Source: an uncultured Eubacteriales bacterium (GTDB lineage Bacteria > Bacillota > Clostridia > Oscillospirales > Oscillospiraceae). Taken from it: DNA of 19,074 nt. The DNA lies in the NCBI GenBank assembly GCA_934567745.1, contig CAKTJM010000018.1, forward strand, positions 1 to 19,074. Reading direction: 5' to 3'. Below, one piece after another: positions 12,045 through 19,074 of the stretch (position 1 is the stretch's first letter; each line of letters starts with the position of its first letter). Position numbers and translations under genes: made by a program. The notes beneath the pieces are model-generated. The model did not search any database and was not told the origin of the DNA. It saw only the letters and a program-made list of their open reading frames with translations.

Positions 12045-13523
12045 ATGAGTAATAACAACGATCGGAAAAAAGTCAGCGCACTAGATTTCTTCTGCATCGG
12101 CTTTGGCGCCATCGTCGGCGTCGGCTGGGCCGTCTCCATCAACAACTGGATGGTCAACTCCGGCGGCCCCGTGCCGGCCGGCCTTGGTTATCTGTTCGCG
12201 TTGATCATGATGGTCCCCATCGCCCTGTGCTACTGCGAGCTGGTCCCGATGCTCCCCGTCGCCGGCGGCGGCATGGCGTTCGCCTATAAGGCGTTCAACC
12301 AGCATGTCGCGGTGCTCTCCGGCTGGGCGGCCTTCGGCGCGTTCGTCGCCATCATCCCCTGGGAGGCCATCCAGATCACCACCGTTTTGAACTATCTGAT
12401 TCCCGGCATCAAGAGCGGCACCCCGCTCTATACGGTGCGCGGGGAGCCGATCTTCCTGATCACCATCATCATCGGCACCATCTGCTCGTTCCTGCTCTTC
12501 GCGCTGAACATGCGCGGCCTGGCCTCGGCGGCGTTCGTACAGAAGATCCTGTGCGTGATGCTCGTGGCCATCGGCGTCGTCGGCGCGATCGCCGCCGTCG
12601 TAGGCGGCGGCTCCATCGAGAACCTCCAGCCCTACTATGACAACACCGTCAAGGAGGGCCTCTCCCACAACTCCATGTTCGGCGGCGTCCTCGCCATCCT
12701 GGCGACCGCTCCGTTCTTCCTGGCCGGCTTCGAGACGATCCCGCAGGGCGTCGAGGAGGCGGGCGGCGACATCGCCGCCGTCGGCAAGACCGTCGTCCTG
12801 TCCGTCGCCCTGGCATGTATCTTCTACGCCATGCTGCTCTTCTGCTTCGGCGCGGGCATGCCCTGGCACGAGTTCTACGGTCTCGACCGCCCCTGCTCGG
12901 CCAACCTGTTCTATGAGGTCTACGGGAACGGCGCGCTGGGCACCTTCCTCTACTGGCTCCTCGTCATCGGCGCGATGGCCGGTCTGTTCACCACCTGGAA
13001 CGGCTTCTTCATGGCCTCCGCCTGCCTGCTCATGGGCATGGCCCGCGGTCGTCTGATGCCCGGCATCTTCGCCAAGCAGAACGCCCGCGGCATCCCCGTC
13101 CCCGGCCTGATCGTCGTCCTGGTCCTGTCCCTGATCGGTCCGTTCGTGGGCGTCGGTCTGATCGACGATGTCACCTGCTTCTCCGGTACCGCGTTCGTCT
13201 TGTCCTGGTTCCTGACCTCCTGCTCTCTGGTGGCGCTGCGCAAGAAGCACCCCAACTGGCATCGTCCGTATAAGATCCCCGGCGGCATCGGCATGGGCAT
13301 GTTCTCCGCGATCTTCTCCGGCATCGTCCTGGTCGGCACGTTCATCCCGTCCGTCCCCTTCTATGCCGGGGCCCTGGCTACCAAGATGTTCTTCGGCTGG
13401 CTCTTCATCGGTCTGGTCCTGTACATCGCCTCCAGCGGCCAGCGCCGTGCGATCCCCAAGGAGGAGCGCGAGGCGGCGATGTTCGAGAACGTCGCGGCGG
13501 CCAACGAGGAGCTCATCGACTAA
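12045..13523 (+). CDS. APC family amino acid permease
   Basis: A protein of 492 residues with about 12 hydrophobic segments. The first helix region reads LDFFCIGFGAIVGVGWAVSI; the Gly-rich GAIVGVGW break is the substrate-binding 'GxG' region of the APC superfamily. FFLAGFETIPQGVEEAGGDI is the conserved helix 6 region with the following cytoplasmic loop. The C-terminus is hydrophilic. It is expected to import an amino acid or related amine by proton symport or to exchange it with a product; the substrate cannot be read from sequence. The start has a modest ribosome site (AGAGG). It is divergent from a LysR gene and has its own promoters, so regulation by that LysR is likely. Confidence 0.92.
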   Translation: MSNNNDRKKVSALDFFCIGFGAIVGVGWAVSINNWMVNSGGPVPAGLGYLFALIMMVPIALCYCELVPMLPVAGGGMAFAYKAFNQHVAVLSGWAAFGAFVAIIPWEAIQITTVLNYLIPGIKSGTPLYTVRGEPIFLITIIIGTICSFLLFALNMRGLASAAFVQKILCVMLVAIGVVGAIAAVVGGGSIENLQPYYDNTVKEGLSHNSMFGGVLAILATAPFFLAGFETIPQGVEEAGGDIAAVGKTVVLSVALACIFYAMLLFCFGAGMPWHEFYGLDRPCSANLFYEVYGNGALGTFLYWLLVIGAMAGLFTTWNGFFMASACLLMGMARGRLMPGIFAKQNARGIPVPGLIVVLVLSLIGPFVGVGLIDDVTCFSGTAFVLSWFLTSCSLVALRKKHPNWHRPYKIPGGIGMGMFSAIFSGIVLVGTFIPSVPFYAGALATKMFFGWLFIGLVLYIASSGQRRAIPKEEREAAMFENVAAANEELID

Positions 13524-13584
13524 GGTACCTCTGCTTTTTTGGCAACGACGCATGACACACCTTTGCTCCTTCCTCTATTGCACG

Positions 13585-13620
13585 CCCAGGGGGGCGCGGC
13601 GTGAGCCGCGCCCCCCTGGG
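13585..13620 (+). terminator. Very stable hairpin after the permease gene
   Basis: Perfect 16-bp stem (13585-13600 with 13605-13620) with a GTGA tetraloop. No T run follows, so it may work as a terminator of the T-less kind or as a 3' mRNA-protecting stem. Confidence 0.65.
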
Positions 13621-13636
13621 TCATGTCGCGCCCCGC

Positions 13637-13665
13637 TTGACGGATGTCGGCGGGGCGATTATACT
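13637..13665 (+). promoter_or_regulatory. Promoter of the aminopeptidase-amidase unit
   Basis: TTGACG (13637-13642), 17-bp spacer, TATACT (13660-13665). An 8-bp inverted repeat CGCCCCGC (13629-13636) / GCGGGGCG (13650-13657) brackets the -35 box and could be an operator. Confidence 0.82.
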
Positions 13666-13746
13666 GATTTTATCAAAATACAAGCGCCGCTTCACGATCT
13701 CTTAAGATTTGGCGCGTATCATGGTCCTCAGAAAGGAGTCCTCCCC

Positions 13747-15513
13747 ATGCGTCCTCAGCTCCAGGCCCTCCGCGCCGCCATGGCCGCGCGCGGCATCGAC
13801 GCCTACCTCGTCCCCACCGCCGACCCCCACGGCAGCGAATACGTCGGCGACCACTTCGCCTGCCGCGCCTGGGTCTCCGGCTTCACCGGGTCCGCCGGGA
13901 CCCTCCTCGTCTTCCCCCAGTGGGCCGGACTGTGGACCGACGGACGGTACTTCCTCCAGGCCCGCGACCAGCTCGCAGGCTCCGGCATCCGCCTGATGGA
14001 GCAGGGCCAGCCGGGGGCGCCCACCATCGAGGACTTCCTCCGCGACAGCCTCCAGCACGGCCAGGTCCTCGGCTTCGACGGCCGCTGCGTGGACGCCTGG
14101 ACCGGCTCCCGCTACGCCGCCCTCGCGCGGCGGCGCGGCGCGCGCATCGAGGACCGGCTCGACCTCGTCGGCGAGATCTGGACCGACCGGCCGCCCCGCT
14201 CCGCCCGGCCCATCTGGGCCATGGACCCGCAGTGGTCCGGCCAGAGCCGCCGCGACAGGCTCGCCCGGCTCCGCGCCGACGTGCAGAACGCCGGGTGCAC
14301 CGTCCACCTGCTCACGAGCCTGACCGACATCGCCTGGCTGCTCGACCTGCGCGGGGACGACATCGCCTGCACCCCCGTCTTCCTGGCCTACTTCGCCCTC
14401 ACGCCCCTTGGCTGCACCCTCTTCGTCCAGCCGGAGGCCCTCTCCCCGGCCCTGCGCGACGCCCTCACCGCCGACGGGGTCGCCGTGCGGGACTATGACG
14501 GGTTCTACGACTTCGTCGCCCATCTGCCCGCCGAGGGCCGCGTCCTGCTGGACACCCGGCGCGTCAGTCTCCGCGTCCTGGCCACGCTGCCGGAGGGGCT
14601 GACCTACACCGACGCGCCGGACCCCACCGACGCGCGCAAGGCCGTCAAGACCGCCGCCGAGTGCGCCGGATCCCGCCGCGCCCACCTGGCCGACGGGCTG
14701 GCGCTCACGCGCTTTATGTATTGGCTCAAGACGAACGTCGGGCGGGTCCCGATGACGGAGCGCTCCGCCGCCGAACGGCTGGAGGCGCTCCGCCGCGCCG
14801 ACCCCGACTATCTGGGGCCGAGCTTCGACCCCATCCTCGCCTACGGGCCGCACGGGGCGATCGTCCACTACTCCGCCACGGCGGAGACGGACGCGCCGCT
14901 GGCCGCCGAGAGCTTCCTCCTCGCCGACACCGGCGGGCACTACCGCTGCGGCACCACGGACTGCACGCGGACCTATGCCCTCGGCCCGCTGACCGACGAA
15001 CAGCGCACGCACTACACCGCCGTCCTGCGCGGGCATCTGGCCCTGGGGGCCGCGACCTTCCGCGCGGGCTGCACCGGGCGGGACCTGGACGTCCTCGCCC
15101 GCCAGCCCCTCTGGGCCATGGGGCTGGACTATGACCACGGCACCGGCCACGGCGTCGGCCACGTCCTGAGCGTCCACGAGGGCCCGCAGAGCATCAGCCG
15201 CCGCTCCGGCGGGCGGGAGGTCCCCCTGCGCCCCGGCATGATCACCTCGAACGAGCCGGGGCTGTACCTGGCCGGGCGCTACGGCATCCGGCTGGAGGAC
15301 CTGACGCTCTGCGTCGAGCGTCAGCCCGGCTTCCTCGGCTTCGAGACGCTCACCTGCACCCCGTTCGACCGCGACGCCATCGCGGCGGACGAGCTGACCG
15401 CCGCCGAGCGCGCGCTGCTGGACGACTACCACGCTTGGGTCCGCACGACCCTCACGCCGCTGCTGCCGCCGGACGAGGCCGCCTGGCTCGCCCAGGCGAC
15501 CCGGCCCCTCTGA
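13747..15513 (+). CDS. Xaa-Pro aminopeptidase, M24B metallopeptidase (three-domain type)
   Basis: A protein of 588 residues, the length of the large three-domain aminopeptidase P type rather than the 440-residue PepP. Two creatinase-like N-terminal domains (about 1-300; TADPHGSEYVGDHFACRAWV, SGFTGSAGTLLVF, GLWTDGRYFLQA) precede the pita-bread catalytic domain. All five metal ligands can be seen: Asp394 (LLADTGG), Asp405 (TTDCTRTY), His468 (HGTGHGVGH), Glu503 (TSNEPGLY) and Glu517 (GIRLEDL). It removes an N-terminal residue ahead of proline from peptides, in the cytosol, with two Mn or similar ions. The start at 13747 has AAAGGAG at 13732-13738. The amidase gene follows after 39 bases with no terminator between, so they are co-transcribed. 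Confidence 0.94.
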   Translation: MRPQLQALRAAMAARGIDAYLVPTADPHGSEYVGDHFACRAWVSGFTGSAGTLLVFPQWAGLWTDGRYFLQARDQLAGSGIRLMEQGQPGAPTIEDFLRDSLQHGQVLGFDGRCVDAWTGSRYAALARRRGARIEDRLDLVGEIWTDRPPRSARPIWAMDPQWSGQSRRDRLARLRADVQNAGCTVHLLTSLTDIAWLLDLRGDDIACTPVFLAYFALTPLGCTLFVQPEALSPALRDALTADGVAVRDYDGFYDFVAHLPAEGRVLLDTRRVSLRVLATLPEGLTYTDAPDPTDARKAVKTAAECAGSRRAHLADGLALTRFMYWLKTNVGRVPMTERSAAERLEALRRADPDYLGPSFDPILAYGPHGAIVHYSATAETDAPLAAESFLLADTGGHYRCGTTDCTRTYALGPLTDEQRTHYTAVLRGHLALGAATFRAGCTGRDLDVLARQPLWAMGLDYDHGTGHGVGHVLSVHEGPQSISRRSGGREVPLRPGMITSNEPGLYLAGRYGIRLEDLTLCVERQPGFLGFETLTCTPFDRDAIAADELTAAERALLDDYHAWVRTTLTPLLPPDEAAWLAQATRPL

Positions 15514-15552
15514 CACACAGACGAACACACACCCGAAAGAAGGAGACATCCC

Positions 15553-16212
15553 ATGCCCGCCACCCGTTACGCTCCCCGGCACGCCGAGACCCGGCGCGCC
15601 GCCCCACGCCGTCGCCGCCGCCGCAGGCTCGGCCCCGTGCGGATCATCGTCCTCGTCCTGCTGGTCCTGATCGCCGCGCGCGGTCTGCTACACGTCACCG
15701 GGCTGGACCGCCGGTTCAACGTGGACCATGTCCCGAGCTGGGTCAGCGTCCAGCTCGTGGAGGTCAACGGCTCCGGCCGCCGCGGCGAGCCGATCGACCG
15801 CGTGACCGACATCGCGATCCACTACGTCGGCAACCCCGGCACCACCGCCCAGCAGAACCGGGACTATTACGACCAGCCGGACACCCCGGTCAGCTCGCAC
15901 TTCGTCATCGGGCTGGACGGCGAGGCGATCCAGTGCGTCCCGCTCACGGAGAAGTCCTCCGCGACGAACGAGCGCAACCGCGACACGATCTCCATCGAGG
16001 TCTGCCACCCGGACGAGACCGGCCAGTTCACCCAGGCGAGCTACGACTCCCTCGTGCGCCTGACCGCCTGGCTGTGCGACGAGTTCGGCCTGGACCGCGG
16101 GGACGTGATCCGGCACTACGACGTGACGGGGAAGCTCTGCCCGCTGTACTTCGTGGAGCACCCGGAGGCGTGGGAGCAGTTCCTACAGGACGTGAAGGAC
16201 TATCGGGAGTGA
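15553..16212 (+). CDS. Membrane-anchored N-acetylmuramoyl-L-alanine amidase (Amidase_2/PGRP fold)
   Basis: A protein of 219 residues. The N-terminus is extremely Arg-rich (about 10-25), followed by one membrane helix (about 29-43), so the enzyme is anchored facing outward. The catalytic domain (about 80-210) has the zinc ligands of the T7-lysozyme/PGRP fold: His90 (DIAIHYVG), His188 and Cys196 in RHYDVTGKLCP, with Lys194 in the catalytic position; SSHFVIGLDGE is the core strand pair. It would cut the bond between muramic acid and the stem peptide in the cell wall. The start has AGAAGGAGA upstream and lies 39 bases after the aminopeptidase stop. It ends at a shared bidirectional terminator. 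Confidence 0.9.
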   Translation: MPATRYAPRHAETRRAAPRRRRRRRLGPVRIIVLVLLVLIAARGLLHVTGLDRRFNVDHVPSWVSVQLVEVNGSGRRGEPIDRVTDIAIHYVGNPGTTAQQNRDYYDQPDTPVSSHFVIGLDGEAIQCVPLTEKSSATNERNRDTISIEVCHPDETGQFTQASYDSLVRLTAWLCDEFGLDRGDVIRHYDVTGKLCPLYFVEHPEAWEQFLQDVKDYRE

Positions 16213-16232
16213 GCCCCCAGCCCAGACACACG

Positions 16233-16276
16233 AAAAGGGCTGCTGCGATCAAGATCGCAGCAGCCCTTCCTATTTT
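16233..16276. terminator. Bidirectional terminator between the amidase and the alcohol dehydrogenase
   Basis: Perfect 16-bp stem (16235-16250 with 16253-16268). The plus-strand tail is CCTATTTTT and the minus-strand tail is TT, so it serves mainly the amidase and also the convergent dehydrogenase. Confidence 0.9.
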
Positions 16277-16314
16277 TCTCGATCCGTCATGATCGGATGC
16301 GGAGGCGTGTCGGC

Positions 16315-17469
16315 TCAGCCGTCGTAGGCGGCCTGGTAGATGGCGATGATCTGGTCCTTGGTGGCGATGCGCGGGTTGGTCGCGGCGCAGGCGTCCTGCA
16401 TCGCGTGCTCGGCCATCAGCGGGAAGTCCTCGGGCTTGACGCCCAGCTCCTTCAGGCTGGCCGGGATGCCCAAGTAGCGGCCGAAGCGCTTGAGCGACTC
16501 GACGCACTTCTCACCGGCCTCGAAGCGGGACAGGCCGTCGATGTCCTCGCCCAGGGTCTTGGCGATGGTCCCGAAGCGCTCGATGTTGCCGATCAGGTTG
16601 AACTGGCAGACGTACGGCAGCAGCAGGGCGTTGCACACGCCGTGCGGCAGGTCGTAGAAGCCGCCGAGCTGGTGCGCCATCGCGTGGACGTAGCCCAGGG
16701 AGGCGTTGTTGAAGGCGACGCCGGCCAAATACTGGGCGTAGGCCATCTCGCTGCGGGCCTTGCCATAGGTGCCGTTGGCCACGGCCTGCGGCAGGTAGTG
16801 GGAGATCTTGTCGATCGCCTTGATCGCGGCGGCGTCCGTCAGGGGGTTGGCGGCGGAGGAGACATAGGCCTCGACCGCGTGGGTCAGGGCGTCCATGCCG
16901 GTGGCGGCGGTCAGGGCGGGCGGCATGCCGACCATCAGCTCCGGGTCGTTGATGGCGATGGACGGGGTCACGCGCCAATCGACGATGCACATCTTGATCT
17001 TGCGGGTCGTGTCGGTGATGATGCAGAAGCGGGTGATCTCGGAGGCGGTCCCGGCGGTGGTGTTCACGGCCACCAGGGGCGGCAGGGCCTCGTGCGCCTG
17101 ATCGACGCCCTCGTAGTCGCTTATCTTGCCGCCGTTCGTGGCGACCAGGCCGATGCCCTTCGCGCAGTCGTGGGAGGAGCCGCCGCCCAGGGAGACGATG
17201 CAGTCACACCCATGCTCCTGATAGAAGGCCACGCCCTCGACCACGTTGGTGTCCTTCGGGTTCGGCTCCGCCTTGCCGAAGACGGTCGAACCGACCCCGG
17301 CCTCCTCAAGGTACCGGCAGATGCGCTCCGTCATCGGATGCGTCGCCAGGAAGGCGTCCGTCACGATCATCGCCTTGGTGCCGCCCAGGCTCTTCATGAG
17401 CTGGCCGGTCTCTCCCACGGCGCCCTCACCAAACACGTTGCGGCTCGGTACGAAATAATAGGTAGACAT
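16315..17469 (-). CDS. Iron-containing (group III) alcohol dehydrogenase
   Basis: A protein of 384 residues from MSTYYFVPSR; AAAGGAG lies eight bases upstream, which rules out the GTG seven codons earlier. The N-terminal Rossmann-like part carries GGGSSHDCAKGIG (about 95-107) for NAD(P) binding. Metal ligands fit the family: Asp193 and His197 (TGMDALTHAVEAYVS), His262 (YVHAMAHQLGG) and His276 (DLPHGVCNALLLP). It reversibly reduces an aldehyde to an alcohol; relatives include 1,3-propanediol, lactaldehyde and butanol dehydrogenases, and sequence alone does not choose among them. It is monocistronic. The promoter lies within nested inverted repeats in A+T-rich DNA, suggesting a dedicated repressor. 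Confidence 0.93.
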   Translation of the reverse strand: MSTYYFVPSRNVFGEGAVGETGQLMKSLGGTKAMIVTDAFLATHPMTERICRYLEEAGVGSTVFGKAEPNPKDTNVVEGVAFYQEHGCDCIVSLGGGSSHDCAKGIGLVATNGGKISDYEGVDQAHEALPPLVAVNTTAGTASEITRFCIITDTTRKIKMCIVDWRVTPSIAINDPELMVGMPPALTAATGMDALTHAVEAYVSSAANPLTDAAAIKAIDKISHYLPQAVANGTYGKARSEMAYAQYLAGVAFNNASLGYVHAMAHQLGGFYDLPHGVCNALLLPYVCQFNLIGNIERFGTIAKTLGEDIDGLSRFEAGEKCVESLKRFGRYLGIPASLKELGVKPEDFPLMAEHAMQDACAATNPRIATKDQIIAIYQAAYDG

Positions 17470-17550
17470 AACATGCGCTCCTTTCTGCACATCGTAAGAT
17501 CCTTTAGCTTGCCCGGATCGGCGACCGGCGATCGACCGCCTTCCGTTTTC

Positions 17551-17604
17551 TTTAGTTACATTATAGCTTCTTTTACTTATTTGTAAAGTAGTAAAATAAC
17601 TAAA
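17551..17604. promoter_or_regulatory. Alcohol dehydrogenase promoter within nested inverted repeats
   Basis: Minus-strand TTTACA (17582-17587), 16-bp spacer, TATAAT (17560-17565). Outer repeat TTTAGTTA (17551-17558) / TAACTAAA (17597-17604); inner repeat TTTTACT (17571-17577) / AGTAAAA (17590-17596). The arms cover both promoter hexamers and look like operators. The transcript has a leader of about 85 bases. Confidence 0.75.
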
Positions 17605-17614
17605 AACAACGGTT

Positions 17615-17630
17615 CATGCAAGAAAGTTTC
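17615..17630 (+). repeat. Motif CATGCAAGAAAGTTTC, second copy
   Basis: Matches 15 of 16 bases with 11786-11801; here it lies 27 bases upstream of the dehydrogenase -35 box, in the opposite orientation relative to its promoter. Confidence 0.55.
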
Positions 17631-17652
17631 GTCGCGGCTGCATAAGGACGCC

Positions 17653-17686
17653 AAAAAACGAGGTCCCCGGCGGTGCGAGGACCTCG
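17653..17686 (-). terminator. Terminator of the acetyltransferase gene
   Basis: Perfect 8-bp stem CGAGGTCC/GGACCTCG (17659-17666 with 17679-17686), followed on the minus strand by TTTTTT. Confidence 0.88.
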
Positions 17687-17734
17687 TCCATGCAGCTTTT
17701 CGTATGCGCAGGCGCAGCTGTGCGGCGGGCCGGA

Positions 17735-18163
17735 TCAGAGGATCAGCTCGAAGCCGTAGCAGCTCTTCTCGAAGCCGTAGATCTCATAGAACCGGTGCGC
17801 GGGCTTGCGGGGCAGGCCGGAGTCGAGGGTGATCGCCTTCGCGCCCTTGGCCTTGGCCAGCTCCTTGGCGTGGTCCATGAGCTTGATGCCGTAGCCCTTA
17901 CCGCGGTCCTCCTCGTTGGTGATGATGCTGGAGACGTAGCAGGTCAGGCCGGACATCCAGAAGGTGTTGAAGTAGTCGCCGTGGCAGAAGCCGTGGTACT
18001 CGTCCCCCTCCATGCAGAAGAAGGCGAAGCTGTTGTCGTCCGTGATGACCTCTTCGTAGACCTTGCGGATGACTTCCTTGTCATAGGTGTTGTAGGTCCA
18101 GAGCTTCTCGATGTAGTCGAACGCCACATCGAAGTCCTCCATGGTCGCGTTCTTGAATTCCAT
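17735..18163 (-). CDS. GNAT family N-acetyltransferase
   Basis: A protein of 142 residues from MEFKNATMED, with GAGGAGG upstream; a longer in-frame start has no ribosome site. The acetyl-CoA loop is Arg87-GKGYG (EEDRGKGYGIKLMDHA), the hallmark of motif A, preceded by the beta-4 strand CYVSSIITNEE. Motif B follows (AITLDSGLPRKPAHRFYEIYGFE). It transfers an acetyl group from acetyl-CoA to an amine; the substrate is unknown. It is monocistronic, with a fully consensus promoter and a terminator, and divergent from the flavin oxidoreductase gene. Confidence 0.93.
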   Translation of the reverse strand: MEFKNATMEDFDVAFDYIEKLWTYNTYDKEVIRKVYEEVITDDNSFAFFCMEGDEYHGFCHGDYFNTFWMSGLTCYVSSIITNEEDRGKGYGIKLMDHAKELAKAKGAKAITLDSGLPRKPAHRFYEIYGFEKSCYGFELIL

Positions 18164-18233
18164 GGTCGTTCCTCCTCTTTCTATGATCCTTCCATCCGGC
18201 CCTCCGCCGGATCGCACGTGCTCTGATTCCTAT

Positions 18234-18262
18234 ATTATAAGTCCACAGCCCTTGTGTGTCAA
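18234..18262 (-). promoter_or_regulatory. Consensus promoter of the acetyltransferase
   Basis: Minus-strand TTGACA (18257-18262), 17-bp spacer, TATAAT (18234-18239): both hexamers and the spacing are perfect. Confidence 0.93.
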
Positions 18263-18292
18263 CCATTTTTGTGCAGAGATGCCGAAAAGCAG

Positions 18293-18321
18293 TTGACCTT
18301 TGGGGGGAAAGTTGTTACTAT
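18293..18321 (+). promoter_or_regulatory. Promoter of the flavin oxidoreductase
   Basis: TTGACC (18293-18298), 17-bp spacer, TACTAT (18316-18321). Confidence 0.75.
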
Positions 18322-18334
18322 AGAAAGAGCGATC

Positions 18335-18348
18335 CTTTCGATCGAAAG
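18335..18348. promoter_or_regulatory. Perfect 14-bp palindrome downstream of the oxidoreductase promoter
   Basis: CTTTCGATCGAAAG lies just after the expected transcription start, a usual place for a repressor operator. No matching regulator is in the window. Confidence 0.55.
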
Positions 18349-18389
18349 CGGTCATGGAAACGTTAGAAAAGAAGAGGAAGGCGTAGGAT

Positions 18390-19074
18390 ATGAAAACACG
18401 GATCACCGAGCTGTTCGGCATCGAGTATCCCATCATCCAGGGCGCGATGCAATGGCTCTCGAAGCCCCGGCTGGCGGCCGCCGTCTCCAACGCGGGCGGG
18501 CTGGGCACCATCAACGTGACGACCTATGAGGACCCGGAGGAGTTCCAGGCGGACATCCAGCTGACCAAGCGTCTGACGGACAAGCCGTTCTGTGTGAACC
18601 TCTCTCTCCTGCCGGACACCAAGCCCGACGGGCCGATCAAGGGCTTCGTCCAGGCGATCCTGGACGAGAAGGTCCGCATCGTCGAGACAGCCGGGTCCAA
18701 CCCGGAGCCGTTCATGGACACGCTCAAGGGCAACGGCTGCGTCGTGATGCACAAGATCCCGGACTCCCGCTTCGCCAAGACGGCCGAGGCCGTCGGCTGT
18801 GACGCGGTGTGCATCGTCGGCTACGAGGGCGGCGGGCATCCCGGCATGGCCGGGGTCGGGTCCATCGTGCAGTGGCCGCTGACGACCGAGCGGTGCAGCA
18901 TCCCCGTCGTGGGCGCGGGCGGCGTGTGCGACGGGCGGACGATGTACGCCGCGCTGGCCGCCGGGCTGGACGGCGTGATGGTCGGCACCCGCTTCATGAT
19001 GGCCGAGGAGACGGAGATCGGCCCCCATCTGCGCCAGGCCGTTATTGACGCGAAAGAAACGGACACGGTGCTGA
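18390..19074 (+). CDS. NAD(P)H-dependent flavin oxidoreductase, nitronate monooxygenase/FabK family (3' end outside window)
   Basis: ATG at 18390 is preceded by GAGGAAGG and a promoter; the frame stays open for 228 codons to the window edge. MKTRITELFGIEYPIIQGAM is the standard family start, where the QGAM strand contacts FMN. Further family motifs are SNAGGLGTIN, the His-bearing GYEGGGHPGM loop and VVGAGGVCDGRTMYAALAAG with GVMVGTRF, which hold the FMN phosphate in the TIM barrel. Nitronate monooxygenases detoxify alkyl nitronates; FabK members are enoyl-ACP reductases of fatty acid synthesis. No fatty acid genes are seen in the window, so a stand-alone oxidoreductase is favoured, but FabK is not excluded. 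Confidence 0.88.
   Translation, partial: MKTRITELFGIEYPIIQGAMQWLSKPRLAAAVSNAGGLGTINVTTYEDPEEFQADIQLTKRLTDKPFCVNLSLLPDTKPDGPIKGFVQAILDEKVRIVETAGSNPEPFMDTLKGNGCVVMHKIPDSRFAKTAEAVGCDAVCIVGYEGGGHPGMAGVGSIVQWPLTTERCSIPVVGAGGVCDGRTMYAALAAGLDGVMVGTRFMMAEETEIGPHLRQAVIDAKETDTVL

Noticed and set aside
12081..13553. 490-codon open frame on the minus strand opposite the APC permease
   Set aside because: Its product is hydrophilic low-complexity (Gly, Asp, Glu, Arg, His) text with no family motif and no ribosome site; it is the antisense shadow of a G+C-rich gene. The same holds for long frames opposite 2671-6018, 13702-15582 and 16297-17586.
1..19074. tRNA, rRNA, CRISPR array, insertion sequence or integrase
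   Set aside because: Looked for by eye on both strands; no cloverleaf, spaced direct-repeat array, terminal repeats with transposase or recombinase motif was found.

Overview
The window is G+C-rich DNA with the gene content of a Gram-positive anaerobe, most likely a gut Clostridia of the Oscillospiraceae type. The grounds are an S-layer-homology (SLH) surface protein, a DUF4364 protein, a clostridial-type lysis cassette, an iron-dependent alcohol dehydrogenase, strong AGGAGG ribosome binding sites and sigma-A promoters. No rRNA, tRNA, CRISPR array, transposase or integrase was seen. The taxonomic guess is inference.

Layout. 1-487: C-terminal part of a uracil permease. 556-1132: a YefM/ParE-type toxin-antitoxin pair, divergent from a DUF4364 winged-helix-like gene (1272-1808). 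1881-2111: a small coiled-coil protein. 2266-7077: a 1507-residue SLH-anchored protein with an alpha/alpha-toroid plus a DUF4430 domain, the two-domain plan of animal intrinsic factor and transcobalamin. It lies behind a recognisable cobalamin riboswitch and an intrinsic terminator. 7154-8600: a lipoprotein of unknown role and an Hsp20 chaperone whose promoter carries a CIRCE-like operator. 8669-10262: a phage-type lysis cassette (membrane/coiled-coil protein, r1t-type holin, C39-fold putative endolysin) with no other phage genes. A convergent two-promoter module resembling a type I toxin-antitoxin sits between holin and endolysin. 10472-13523: a LysR regulator divergent from an APC permease, separated by 673 bp holding two tandem promoters, a short terminated RNA and hairpins. 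13747-16212: Xaa-Pro aminopeptidase and a membrane-anchored amidase. 16315-17469: Fe-alcohol dehydrogenase. 17735-18163: GNAT acetyltransferase. 18390-end: a flavin oxidoreductase of the nitronate monooxygenase/FabK family, truncated by the window edge.

The two most interesting systems are (i) a candidate bacterial surface 'intrinsic factor' for vitamin B12, where protein architecture and riboswitch independently suggest cobalamin, and (ii) the orphan lysis cassette carrying a small hydrophobic peptide gene with a convergent antisense RNA, plus a possible internal translation start in the endolysin. Peptide uptake and breakdown (permease, aminopeptidase) and wall turnover (amidase) fit a peptide-fermenting anaerobe.
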